Of a DNA stretch of 64,000 bases, positions 9,001-17,691 are shown piece by piece. The DNA comes from Spongiactinospora sp. TRM90649. GTDB taxonomy: Bacteria; Actinomycetota; Actinomycetes; Streptosporangiales; Streptosporangiaceae. Where the stretch lies: the NCBI RefSeq assembly GCF_029382225.1, contig NZ_JARLTC010000005.1, positions 62,001 through 126,000 on the forward strand, read 5' to 3'. How positions within the stretch are numbered: position 1 is the stretch's first letter; every line of letters starts with the position of its first letter. A program made the translations under genes and the position numbers. The notes beneath the pieces are model-generated. The model was not told the origin of the DNA, made no database searches, and worked only from the letters and a program-made list of their open reading frames with translations.

Positions 9001-9077
9001 GTCATCACTGTGGCGGGGACCCAGGGTGTCGCGGGCCCGGCCCCGCCGGTGTGATGAGTGTCAGGTGGTTCGTGGGG

Positions 9078-9818
9078 TTACTGGCGCTGCCAGAGGGCCG
9101 GTACGTTGGGCGGCTCCCAGCCGGACATGGCGGTGTGCGCCTGGCTGCACCGGTAGGTGACGCCGTTGTAGGTGACGCGGTCACCGGCCGCGTAGGAGGT
9201 GCCCGCCGCCCAGTTGGTGACGGGGCCCGAGGTCGGGGTCACGGTGGGCGTGGGGGTAGGGGTCTGAGAGATCGTGGGGGTCGGGGTGGGAGTGGGGTCG
9301 GGTCCACCAGGGCCGACCTGGAGGTCGACACAGCTGTAGAACGCCATGGCCGTGTCGGCGATGTTCCAGATGGCGAGCAGCTTGATCCGGCCGGTACGGC
9401 CGCCCAGGCTCACCGAGTGGGTGACCGTCGATGACGGCTGCCTGCCGCCGTCGTTGAAGACCGCGAGCCGGGTGCCGCCGACGTAGTACTCCCAGGTGCT
9501 GGTGGCGTGGCGCACCGGAATGGACCACTTGAAGCTGACCGTGTCGCCGACGTTCGCGGCGGGCCATGCCTTGGAGTCGTCGTCCAGCGGGGCCCACCGG
9601 CGGTCACCGGCGCTGCAGTTGCGCTGGCCCTTGCGGCCTTCCACGCTCTGCGGCTCGTAGATGATGTCGCCGCAGTTGCGGACCTTGCCGGAGGCACAGT
9701 TGGCCTGGCGGCTCGGCGGGCTGGAAACATATCCATGGGCGGACGCCGGTGGCGCGATGAACACCACCGTGGCGGCGGTGACCACCGCCGTGGCCAAGAA
9801 CGTGATCAGTTTGCGCAT
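9078..9818 (-). CDS. Secreted lytic polysaccharide monooxygenase (AA10) with chitin-binding domain
   Basis: Copper-dependent oxidative enzyme, 246 aa, expected to cleave crystalline chitin outside the cell. Residues 1-27 are a Sec signal peptide (MRKLITFL...PPASA). Cleavage exposes His28 (HGYVSSPPSRQ), which with His104 (PVRHATS) would form the histidine brace. FYSCVDL near the catalytic-domain end is typical. A Thr/Pro linker follows, then a C-terminal carbohydrate-binding module (WAAGTSYAAGDRVTYNGVTY, CBM5/12-type). The start ATG at 9816-9818 has a good ribosome-binding site (AGAAGGAAG). Chitin rather than cellulose is inferred from the module type. Confidence 0.93.
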   Translation of the reverse strand: MRKLITFLATAVVTAATVVFIAPPASAHGYVSSPPSRQANCASGKVRNCGDIIYEPQSVEGRKGQRNCSAGDRRWAPLDDDSKAWPAANVGDTVSFKWSIPVRHATSTWEYYVGGTRLAVFNDGGRQPSSTVTHSVSLGGRTGRIKLLAIWNIADTAMAFYSCVDLQVGPGGPDPTPTPTPTISQTPTPTPTVTPTSGPVTNWAAGTSYAAGDRVTYNGVTYRCSQAHTAMSGWEPPNVPALWQRQ

Positions 9819-9857
9819 GTCACGCTTCCTTCTGGCTGAGGGGTGGCCCAAATATAA

Positions 9858-9889
9858 AGGAAAGTTTCCTAACAGTAAACAGTCTAGAC
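9858..9889 (-). promoter_or_regulatory. Two palindromic operator candidates upstream of the LPMO
   Basis: AGGAAAGTTTCCT (9858-9870) is a perfect palindrome about a single base. GTCTAGAC (9882-9889) equals the core of the DasR-responsive element (TGGTCTAGACCA) that controls chitin genes in streptomycetes, though the flanking bases do not match. Both lie 40-71 bp upstream of the LPMO start. Control by chitin-responsive repressors is inferred. Confidence 0.45.
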
Positions 9890-9924
9890 AGGATCTTCCG
9901 CCGAATTCTCCCAAGGATCGGGGT

Positions 9925-10338
9925 ATGAACCCCTACGAATCGGGGAGCAGGGCCGGGGGCGAAGTGGACCACAAGCACGTCATCGAGGTCGTCGGCGGGG
10001 CGCTCGACGTCGCGGGCGTCGTCGTCATCGCGGTGGGGATGCTCGCCGCCACGGCCGCGTTCGCGGTGCGCGCGACAGGATCCCGCCGGCTCGACGGCGG
10101 TCTGTACCGCACCTACCGCGAGGGCGTGGGCCGGTCCATCCTGCTGGGCCTGGAGATCCTGGTGGGCGCGGACATCGTCCGGACGGTCGCCGTCAAGCCC
10201 ACCTTCGAGGGGGTCGGCGTGCTGGCCGCCCTCGTCGCGGTCAGGACCTTCCTGAGCATGTCACTCCAGGTCGAGCTGGAAGGACGGTGGCCCTGGCAAC
10301 GTACCGATCAGCCGGGACCGGCGAGCCGAGCCGGATGA
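9925..10338 (+). CDS. DUF1622 family membrane protein
   Basis: A 137-aa protein with three hydrophobic segments: ALDVAGVVVIAVGMLAATAA at residues ~25-45, a middle segment around LLGLEILVGADIVRTV, and GVGVLAALVAVRTFLSMSL. The last two with the connecting KPTFE are characteristic of DUF1622. It starts at ATG 9925 with AAGGATCGGGG upstream and is divergent from the LPMO. Function is unknown; no partner is evident. Confidence 0.8.
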   Translation: MNPYESGSRAGGEVDHKHVIEVVGGALDVAGVVVIAVGMLAATAAFAVRATGSRRLDGGLYRTYREGVGRSILLGLEILVGADIVRTVAVKPTFEGVGVLAALVAVRTFLSMSLQVELEGRWPWQRTDQPGPASRAG

Positions 10339-10526
10339 CACGGATAACACTTCCTACTTTTTCGTGATTTGGGGACAATCCTCGCCGTGGGATCCACGAT
10401 CATCGTCCCCCAGACGCGCACCATGAGCGGCGCGGGGCCAACCGGATCTACGGCGTCGAACGGGACCGGCCCTGCCACCGCAAGTACACCAGGGCCGCCG
10501 TCCTGGCGCTGACCTCCGGCGTCTGC

Positions 10527-10727
10527 ATGATCACCGGCTTCACCGCGCTGTTCCGGGCCTCCCCCAGGCGTAGGCAGCCCGGGCACACCTGGCTCGCCTT
10601 CGGCGCGCTCGCGGCCCTGGCCCTGTGGACACTGTTCACCCTCGCCCTGGCCCTCTACACCGAGCACAACGGCACCTTCGGCGACAATTCGCCGCGCAGC
10701 TCGAAGCGTGCCGGGCCGGATTCGTGA
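10527..10727 (+). CDS. Hypothetical small membrane protein (weak)
   Basis: A 66-aa frame with one clear hydrophobic segment (WLAFGALAALALWTLFTLAL, residues ~23-42). In-frame reading extends back to about 10380 without a start codon (includes RIYGVERDRPCHRKYTRAAVLAL), so the true gene may begin with an alternative codon or be a 5'-truncated remnant. It ends 3 bp before the convergent ligA end. The rest of 10339-10526 shows nothing recognisable. Confidence 0.3.
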   Translation: MITGFTALFRASPRRRQPGHTWLAFGALAALALWTLFTLALALYTEHNGTFGDNSPRSSKRAGPDS

Positions 10728-10730
10728 CCC

Positions 10731-12842
10731 TCACAGCAGGTCGGCCAGCAGGCCGGCGAACTCCTCAGGGGTGAGGATCCGCACGCCCAGGCTCTCGGCC
10801 TTCGTCCGCTTGGAGCCCGCCTTCTCACCGGCGACCAGGAAGTCGGTGCGGGCCGACACGCTGGACGAGGCCCGGCCGCCGGCGCGCTCGACCAGCTCGT
10901 TCATCTCATTGCGCGAGTAGGTGGCGAGCGGCCCGCTCATCGCCCCGGTGACCACGACGGACTTGCCCGCCAGGGGAGGCGCCGCCTCTTCGGCCTCGAC
11001 CTCGGTCTCGGTGCCGGATTCGCGCTCCGCGTCAGCCTCGGCCGCCCGCTCCGGGCGGGGGGTGATACCGGGCTCGGTCATGTTGACCCCGGCCCGCACC
11101 AGCTTGTCGATGAGCGGCCCCAGCTCGGCCAGTTCGGCCACCACGACCGGTGCCTTCTCCGGCCCCAGCCCCTCGACCTCCTGGATCGCCTCGGCGTCGG
11201 CCGCGCGCAGCGCGTCCATCGTGCCGAAGTACTGGGCCATCCGCCTGCTCATCGAGCGGCCGGTGCCGCGCACCCCGAGCGCGCACAGCACCCGGCTGAG
11301 CGGCTTGGACTTGGCCTCCTCGATGGCGGCCAGCAGGTTGGCGGTGCTGACCTCGCCCATCCGCTCCAGGCCCAGCAACTGCTCCTTGGTGAGGTAGAAC
11401 AGGTCGCCGAAGTCGGCGATCAGGCCGGTGTCGAGCATCTGCTTGATCCGGCTCTCGGCCAGGCCCGCGATGTCGAGCGTGTCGCGGCCGACCGCGTAGC
11501 CGATCGAGGCGATCGCCCGGCACTCGCGGCCCCGCACGCAGCGCCACCGCTCCTGGGAGGCGTCGATCGCGTCGCCGCAGGACGGGCAGACCTCGGGGAT
11601 CTCGATCGGCCGCTCCTCGCCGGTGCGCAGGTGCACGACCGGCGCCTCGACCCGGGGGATCACGTCGCCCGCCTTGTAGACCACCACGCTGTCGCCCAGC
11701 ATCAGGCCGCGGCGGGCGATGTCGGCGACGTTGTGCAGGGTGGCGTAGGTGACCAGGCTGCCGTCGAGCTCGACCGGTTCGAGCACGGCCCGGGGCGCGA
11801 TGACGCCGGTGCGGCCGGTGTTCCACTCGACGGCGAGCAGCTTGGTGATCTTCTCGGTGGCGGGGAGCTTGTAGGCGACGGCCCAGCGCGGGGCCCGTGA
11901 GCTGAACCCCGCCTGCGCCTGGTCGGCGGGCAGGTCGCAGCGGACCACGATGCCGTCGATCGCGAAGGCCAGCCCGGCGCGGGCTCCGGCGATGTGCTCG
12001 ACCCGCACGACGACCTCGTCGAGGGTGGCGGCGACGACTCCGGCGACCGGGGTGGCGGCGGTGGTCTGCACGCCCTGGGCGGCGACCCACCGCATCGCCT
12101 CGCTGTGCGGGAGACCGCGCAGCGTGGAGGCGAACTCCGACTCCTCGGCGGGCGGGGGCAGCACGCCGTACGCGAAGAAGGTCATCTCGCAGACGTAGGG
12201 CCGGTCCTGGGCGCGCAGGGTGCCCGCCGCGGCGCTGCGCGGGTTGGCGAAGGTGGTGCCGTCGTGCGCTGCGCGTTTGGCGCACGCGGCCTCGAACTGC
12301 TCGGTGGTCATCATCACCTCGCCGCGCACCTCGACCGTGAGCGGCTCGGCCAGCTCGCCGGGCAGCCCGGCGATGGTGCCGATCGCGTGCGAGACGTCTT
12401 CGCCCGCGAGGCCGTCGCCCCTGGTGACGAGCTGGGCCAGCCGTCCCCTGCGGTAGCGCGCGGACACCGCCAGGCCGTCGAGCTTGGGCTCGACGCTCCA
12501 CACCTCGACCGGCCTGCCCAGCCTGCGCTCCAGCGAGGCCGCCCAGTCGGCGAGCTGGCCCGCGCCGAAGACGTTGTCGAGCGACAGCATGGGCACGGTG
12601 TGCGGAACGTCGCCCACCACCGCGCCGCCGGCCACCTTGCCGGTGGGCGAGATGGCCGACACCTGGTCGGGGTGCGCCTCCTCGTAGGCCGCGATGCCGC
12701 GCACCAGCCGGTCGTAGGCGTCGTCGTCGAGAGTGGAGGTGCCGTCGCCGTAGTAGGCCGCCGACGCATCAAGTGCGAGCCGGACGGCCTCGGCGTAGGC
12801 GGTCTCGTCGGCGAGTGCGGTGATCGCGGGGGCTTCGCTCAT
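10731..12842 (-). CDS. ligA: NAD-dependent DNA ligase
   Basis: Seals nicks in replication and repair; 703 aa. An N-terminal Ia domain is followed by the adenylation domain with the active-site Lys in [14 protein letters not shown] and [14 protein letters not shown]. Next come the OB fold, a Cys4 zinc finger (CPSCGDAI...CVRGREC), helix-hairpin-helix repeats ([22 protein letters not shown]), an acidic insert, and a C-terminal BRCT domain ending LADLL. The start ATG 12840-12842 (MSEAPAITA) follows AGAAGAGATG. The frame continues open upstream but that sequence is not ligase-like. Full length for the family. Confidence 0.97.
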   Translation of the reverse strand: MSEAPAITALADETAYAEAVRLALDASAAYYGDGTSTLDDDAYDRLVRGIAAYEEAHPDQVSAISPTGKVAGGAVVGDVPHTVPMLSLDNVFGAGQLADWAASLERRLGRPVEVWSVEPKLDGLAVSARYRRGRLAQLVTRGDGLAGEDVSHAIGTIAGLPGELAEPLTVEVRGEVMMTTEQFEAACAKRAAHDGTTFANPRSAAAGTLRAQDRPYVCEMTFFAYGVLPPPAEESEFASTLRGLPHSEAMRWVAAQGVQTTAATPVAGVVAATLDEVVVRVEHIAGARAGLAFAIDGIVVRCDLPADQAQAGFSSRAPRWAVAYKLPATEKITKLLAVEWNTGRTGVIAPRAVLEPVELDGSLVTYATLHNVADIARRGLMLGDSVVVYKAGDVIPRVEAPVVHLRTGEERPIEIPEVCPSCGDAIDASQERWRCVRGRECRAIASIGYAVGRDTLDIAGLAESRIKQMLDTGLIADFGDLFYLTKEQLLGLERMGEVSTANLLAAIEEAKSKPLSRVLCALGVRGTGRSMSRRMAQYFGTMDALRAADAEAIQEVEGLGPEKAPVVVAELAELGPLIDKLVRAGVNMTEPGITPRPERAAEADAERESGTETEVEAEEAAPPLAGKSVVVTGAMSGPLATYSRNEMNELVERAGGRASSSVSARTDFLVAGEKAGSKRTKAESLGVRILTPEEFAGLLADLL

Positions 12843-13112
12843 ATGTTCATCATCTCTTCTGCCACCGACAGTTTTCGATGCCCGGAACGCGGGCTGAGCT
12901 GGTGGTTCGTCCCACGAATCAGAGGAGCGAGCGGAGTCTCGTGGTTCTGGTGCCCGGGGGGTGGTCGTCGTCATGTGGATCATGGTGACGGGGCGTACCG
13001 ACAAATCCGCCGGGCGGCGCTCCCCCCTCCGGCGGTGAAATCCGGCTGTCCGGGCGCCGGCGGCGACCTGGTTTGCAAGGACACCGCCCATGCCGTCGAG
13101 GCCGCCGTCGTC

Positions 13113-13526
13113 ATGAGACTGCTCCCGGCCCGGCCGCGCCTGCTCGCCCTGGGCGAGCCCACCCACGGCGAAGACCTCCTGCTCGACCTGCGCAACGACC
13201 TCTTCCGGCAGCTCGTCGAGCAGGAGGGCCTGCGGGCGATCGCGATCGAGAGCGACTGCCTGATGGGCCTGACCGTCGACGACTACGTCACCTCGGGCAA
13301 GGGCACCCTCGACGAGGTGATGGCGCGCGGCTTCAGCCACGGGTTCGGCGCGTCGGCGGCCAATCGCGAGCCGGTCCGCTGGATGCGCGCGCGACGACGG
13401 CCTGCCGTCCTCGGAACAGGTCCGTTTCGCCGGTTTCGACGCCCCGCTGGAGGCCACCCACGCCGGGAGCCCGCGGCAGGCCCTCGTCGCGCTGCTCGAG
13501 TACCTGGCGACGTGGGTGGCGATCAG
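13113..13526 (+). pseudogene. Erythromycin-esterase-like gene, frameshifted and truncated
   Basis: The first frame encodes the N-terminus of the erythromycin esterase superfamily: [27 protein letters not shown] and [12 protein letters not shown], with the family's GEPTHG and ESD motifs. At ~13390 a GCGCGCGCGACGACGG stretch is followed by a frame change; the continuation ([20 protein letters not shown], then [15 protein letters not shown]) lies in another frame. The gene then runs directly into the antisense tRNA-Cys at 13527, losing roughly the last two thirds of the ~400-aa family length. No function is expected. The upstream gap 12843-13112 shows nothing else clear. Confidence 0.75.
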
Positions 13527-13598
13527 AGGCCGTGACCGGAATCGAACCGGTGTACACCGCTTTGCAGGCGGTTCCCTCAACCACTCGGGCACACGGCC
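13527..13598 (-). tRNA. Second tRNA-Cys-like gene (GCA)
   Basis: On the minus strand: acceptor GGCCGTG/CACGGCC, anticodon stem ACCGC/GCGGT with loop CTGCAAA (anticodon GCA), short variable loop, T-arm ACCGG/CCGGT and discriminator T. The D-arm (GCCCGAGTGGTTGAGGG) looks like that of Ser/Leu tRNAs, yet the long variable arm is absent. It differs throughout from the canonical tRNA-Cys at 8178-8248. Confidence 0.88.
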
Positions 13599-13608
13599 GG
13601 GGACGGGC

Positions 13609-13986
13609 TCAGGCGGCCCGCCGTACGGCGAGGCGCTCGGTCACCGCCCCAAGGTCCTCCAGGAACCACAGGTGGTCGCCCTGGTTGGTCTCGCGGACGA
13701 AGTCACGCAACGGCGCGCTGGCCGCGAGGTGGCCGGCGATGTCGCCCACGACCACCAGCAGCAGCCGGTAGTTGGTGAACTTCTGGGCGATCTCGCCGGC
13801 CACGCGGGTGCGGAGCACGAAGAAGTCGTCGGTGAGCCGCTGGACGGGAACGACCACGACCTCGGCCCGCCGGCCGAAAGCGTCGCCCATCACATCGGTG
13901 GCCGAGCGCTCGTCGCGAATTACCGGCCCGTCCGCGTCACAAATGAGCGTGCGAAATCCGTGAATAACAGAAAACGTGTCAGCCAT
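13609..13986 (-). CDS. DUF4180 domain protein
   Basis: A small soluble 125-aa protein matching DUF4180: [26 protein letters not shown] at the N-terminus and a STAS-like beta/alpha core ([19 protein letters not shown], then [17 protein letters not shown]). Start is ATG at 13984-13986. It ends 10 bp from the tRNA-Cys gene on the same strand. Its upstream DNA is AT-richer than the surroundings and holds an inverted repeat at 14009-14030. Biochemical function is not known. Confidence 0.85.
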   Translation of the reverse strand: MADTFSVIHGFRTLICDADGPVIRDERSATDVMGDAFGRRAEVVVVPVQRLTDDFFVLRTRVAGEIAQKFTNYRLLLVVVGDIAGHLAASAPLRDFVRETNQGDHLWFLEDLGAVTERLAVRRAA

Positions 13987-14262
13987 TATTTGGGCACCTT
14001 TTCACGGGCCTGCGGAAAACGGTCCGCAGGCTGGGGGTGAACGAAGAGGAGAGAGAAGAACGCGCTCGTCAGGCGCGACAACAGGACTCTCGGAAGGACG
14101 AGGCATCCGGCGCACAGGTGCAGCGGGTCGGTTCGACCTCCGCCTTCCCGTTCATCGCCTGGCTCCTGCCGTCGTCGTCCTTGGTGACCACAATACTAAA
14201 GGGCCGAGCCGGCGACGTCAATGCGAAAGGAACGCCACCAATTCATATGGGCGATTTCACGC

Positions 14263-14297
14263 GAAGGCGCGGGCCGCCGGATGCGGCCCGCGCCTTC
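14263..14297. terminator. Strong hairpin terminator
   Basis: Perfect 15-bp GC-rich stem (14263-14277 with 14283-14297) and a 5-nt loop CGGAT, no T-tract. No intact gene ends next to it, suggesting that the gene it served has been lost. Confidence 0.65.
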
Positions 14298-14540
14298 GGG
14301 TTCATCGGTCGTCTTCCGGGGCTTCTAGCGAAGCGGGGGCCGCCAGCGCGAAACGGTGGGCAGCAGCGCGGGCGCCGGTTCGGGCCTGCGGTCCGGGGCG
14401 CTCCTGGCCGACGGCGGCTGCGGCGGCTGCGGCCGCGCACCTGGTGCCGTGCCTGGGCGGCGCCAGCGCGAGCGGGTAACGGTCGATCGGCGCCGTGGTG
14501 CACTCGCTGACTCCGTAGATACCGTGTCCCCAGCCCTCGT

Positions 14541-14643
14541 AGGTGGACGTACTACGGCATCTCGTACGGCACGCTCATGGGGCAGAAGTACGCCGAGCAG
14601 TACCCGGGCCGCATCCGCGCCCACGTGCTGGACAGCACGGGCG
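14541..14643 (+). pseudogene. Alpha/beta hydrolase (TAP-like peptidase) fragment
   Basis: A ~34-residue in-frame piece reads WTYYGISYGTLMGQKYAEQY followed by PGRIRAHVLDSTG. This is the nucleophile elbow (GISYG) and following strand typical of tripeptidyl-aminopeptidase-like alpha/beta hydrolases. Nothing of the family is visible on either side, so it is a short relic. Confidence 0.6.
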
Positions 14644-14784
14644 CGGCAGTCCTCGCGCAGCCGCCTGCTGTAGTCGCGCCAGACGTCGAACTCGGCCGCG
14701 TTCGGTGAGTGATGAAGCAGATCTACGGTGATCGGCGCGGGCGTACTCGCCGGAGCCGTCGGACCCGTCATTCCCCGGTGCGAG

Positions 14785-15852
14785 TCAGCCGGTGACGGAC
14801 GCCACCGCGTGACAGGCCCCGGTCCCCTCGGCCCTGGCCACGATCCGTCCCGCCTCGACGCGGACGGCGGTCTCGGTGGCGTCGCTGACCGCGTGCACCC
14901 CCGCGGCGGCGGCGACCGTACCGCGCTCGTCGACCACGATCTGGAGTCCGGGCCAGGCCCTGGCGGGCACCGCCCGGCGCAGGCGCTCCCGGAGGGAGAC
15001 GAGGACCAGCCGGGCCAGCGGCGCCAGTTCGCCCGGATCGCCGGTGACCGTGACCACGGTGACCCCGGCCCCGGGCGCGGCGGCGCGCACCGCCTCCTCG
15101 GCCGCCGACAGCCGGTGCAGCCCGAGGAACGCGACCACGCCGTCATCCGAGAGCCGCGCGGGGCGGTCGCGGAGCACGTCGTCGGCGGACGGCGGGCGCC
15201 ACGCCTCCCGCACCGCCAGGACCGGCGGGACCATGGTCCTGGGCGGCCACCGGTCGCCGAGGTCGATCCCGGCGAGCCGCTCGACGGCGGCGACGATGTC
15301 GAACGGCTCGGCGAAGCCCGGCGCCGCCGCGGCCATCTGGCTCGCGCCGTGCAGGGTGGTGAGCGCGGCCTCGGCCAGCCGCACCATCCGGCCGCCGGGC
15401 CCGCCGGGCGGCCGCAGGCTTTCCAGGGCGAGCCCGAGCACGATCGCGTCCAGCTTCATGAGCTGCGCGAAGGGCTTCCTGGTGCGCGCGTCGGCGAGGA
15501 TCTCGGGGATCAGGTCCAGGCCGAGCCTGGTCTCCTGCCGGTCGTCGCTGACCAGGGGCAGCCGGGCGAGCCAGGCGCGCGCGAGGGCGCCGAGGACCCG
15601 CTCGACCGTGGCAGGGGCGGCGGGCGCGGCCGGGACGGCGGCCCGTTCGGCGAGATCGGCCAGCACCGTGAAGTAGAGCGCCCGCTTGCCCGGGAAGTTG
15701 GAGTAGACCGCGCCTCTGGTCAGCCGGGCGCGCTCGGCGATGCCGTCGATCCGCGCCTCCCTGAAGCCGCGTTCGGCGAATTCCGCCCTGGCCGCCGCCA
15801 GCACCCTGGCCCGGGTTCGCTCCTGGGTCTCGGCCCTGCTGAGCGGGGCCAT
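14785..15852 (-). CDS. TetR-family regulator with long C-terminal domain
   Basis: A 355-aa protein, long for TetR (usually ~200). An N-terminal HTH (ARVLAAARAEFAERGF, ARIDGIAERARLTRGAVYSNF) spans residues ~10-60. The ligand domain follows, and an extra C-terminal region from ~250 reads GVTVVTVTGDPGELAPLARL and VVDERGTVAAAAGVHAVSD. Start is ATG 15850-15852. No obvious target is adjacent; a palindrome at 15911-15927 could be its own operator. It is divergent from clpX. Confidence 0.88.
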   Translation of the reverse strand: MAPLSRAETQERTRARVLAAARAEFAERGFREARIDGIAERARLTRGAVYSNFPGKRALYFTVLADLAERAAVPAAPAAPATVERVLGALARAWLARLPLVSDDRQETRLGLDLIPEILADARTRKPFAQLMKLDAIVLGLALESLRPPGGPGGRMVRLAEAALTTLHGASQMAAAAPGFAEPFDIVAAVERLAGIDLGDRWPPRTMVPPVLAVREAWRPPSADDVLRDRPARLSDDGVVAFLGLHRLSAAEEAVRAAAPGAGVTVVTVTGDPGELAPLARLVLVSLRERLRRAVPARAWPGLQIVVDERGTVAAAAGVHAVSDATETAVRVEAGRIVARAEGTGACHAVASVTG

Positions 15853-16207
15853 CGTCCTCCCTAATTCCGATGTGGCCGTATATCACGGCAAAACATACCG
15901 TGGACGTTCGAGATGATGGCATCATCTGATCCAGACATCCAGAGACCCGCGGAGGCCCGAATGCGGCGTTACGCGCAGGACGAACCAGGCGGCCGTCACC
16001 TGCGGCGTCCCCCGCTCACGCCATTCCGTGCCGGCCCGCCCCAGGCCGGAGCGCGGACCGAAACGACGCTCGCGATTCGTCCGGGTCGCTTCCCCGGAGC
16101 CGCGCTCGCCGTACCATCGGAAGGCGGGGACCGCGCCCCCGACTCGGGCACCCGCCGTCGTCAGGCGCGACCCGTGACCTCTGACCCCCATAGAGGAGAC
16201 GTTCCGA
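15853..16207. promoter_or_regulatory. Divergent promoter region between the tetR gene and clpX
   Basis: A 355-bp noncoding region. It contains AGATGAT-ggc-ATCATCT (15911-15927, perfect 7-bp inverted repeat, 58 bp from the TetR start) and CACGG...CCGTG (15884-15902), both operator candidates. A ribosome-binding site GAGGAG (16193-16198) serves clpX. No gene is seen inside. Confidence 0.45.
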
Positions 16208-17503
<1,296 letters not shown>

Positions 17504-17504
17504 C

Positions 17505-17547
17505 CCCGCGCCGAGGAGGCGAGCAGTTCCGCCCGGCTCGGCGCGGG
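17505..17547. terminator. Hairpin between clpX and the convergent ThDP enzyme
   Basis: Perfect 11-bp stem CCCGCGCCGAG (17505-17515) and CTCGGCGCGGG (17537-17547) with a 21-nt loop, starting just after the clpX stop. It likely ends clpX transcription. The remaining ~145 bp to the next gene shows nothing else. Confidence 0.55.
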
Positions 17548-17691
17548 CAGGCCCGCAGCACCCGGGTGAGGCGTTCGGGGGCGCGCAGGTCCTTCAGTGG
17601 GGCGTCGCCGCCGCGCACGACGGCCGTGACCGACCCCCGCGGCAAACGGTGCCAGCGAGGCGGCGGTGCCCGCCACCGGATTTCCGGCGGG

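Larger units (their letters stand above)
13987..14784. other. Gene-poor stretch with hairpins and a hydrolase scrap
   Basis: About 800 bp with no convincing intact gene. It contains an 8-bp inverted repeat CCTGCGGA...TCCGCAGG at 14009-14030, a strong hairpin at 14263-14297, a fragment of an alpha/beta hydrolase at 14541-14643, and an AT-richer part around 13900-14250. A GTG-started frame from 14037 is low-complexity and judged noncoding. Confidence 0.5.

Noticed and set aside
9240..9305. Short tandem repeat in the LPMO gene
   Set aside because: It is the coding sequence of the Thr/Pro linker, normal for modular secreted enzymes.
8415..9434. A 339-aa plus-strand frame after the tRNA cluster
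   Set aside because: It changes from one hydrophobic segment to compositionally biased sequence and runs antisense to the LPMO; only the other-frame binding-protein fragment shows homology.
12843..13592. Long N-terminal extension of LigA in the same frame
   Set aside because: The added ~250 residues have no ligase homology, cover the esterase relic and the tRNA-Cys on either strand, and a standard LigA start exists at 12842.
14037..14510. GTG-started 157-aa plus-strand frame
   Set aside because: No recognisable domain, biased composition, and it runs through the strong hairpin at 14263-14297; more likely noncoding.
8345..16207. An integrated prophage or conjugative element around the tRNA genes
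   Set aside because: No integrase, excisionase, structural or transfer genes and no duplicated tRNA 3' end were seen; only isolated relics are present.
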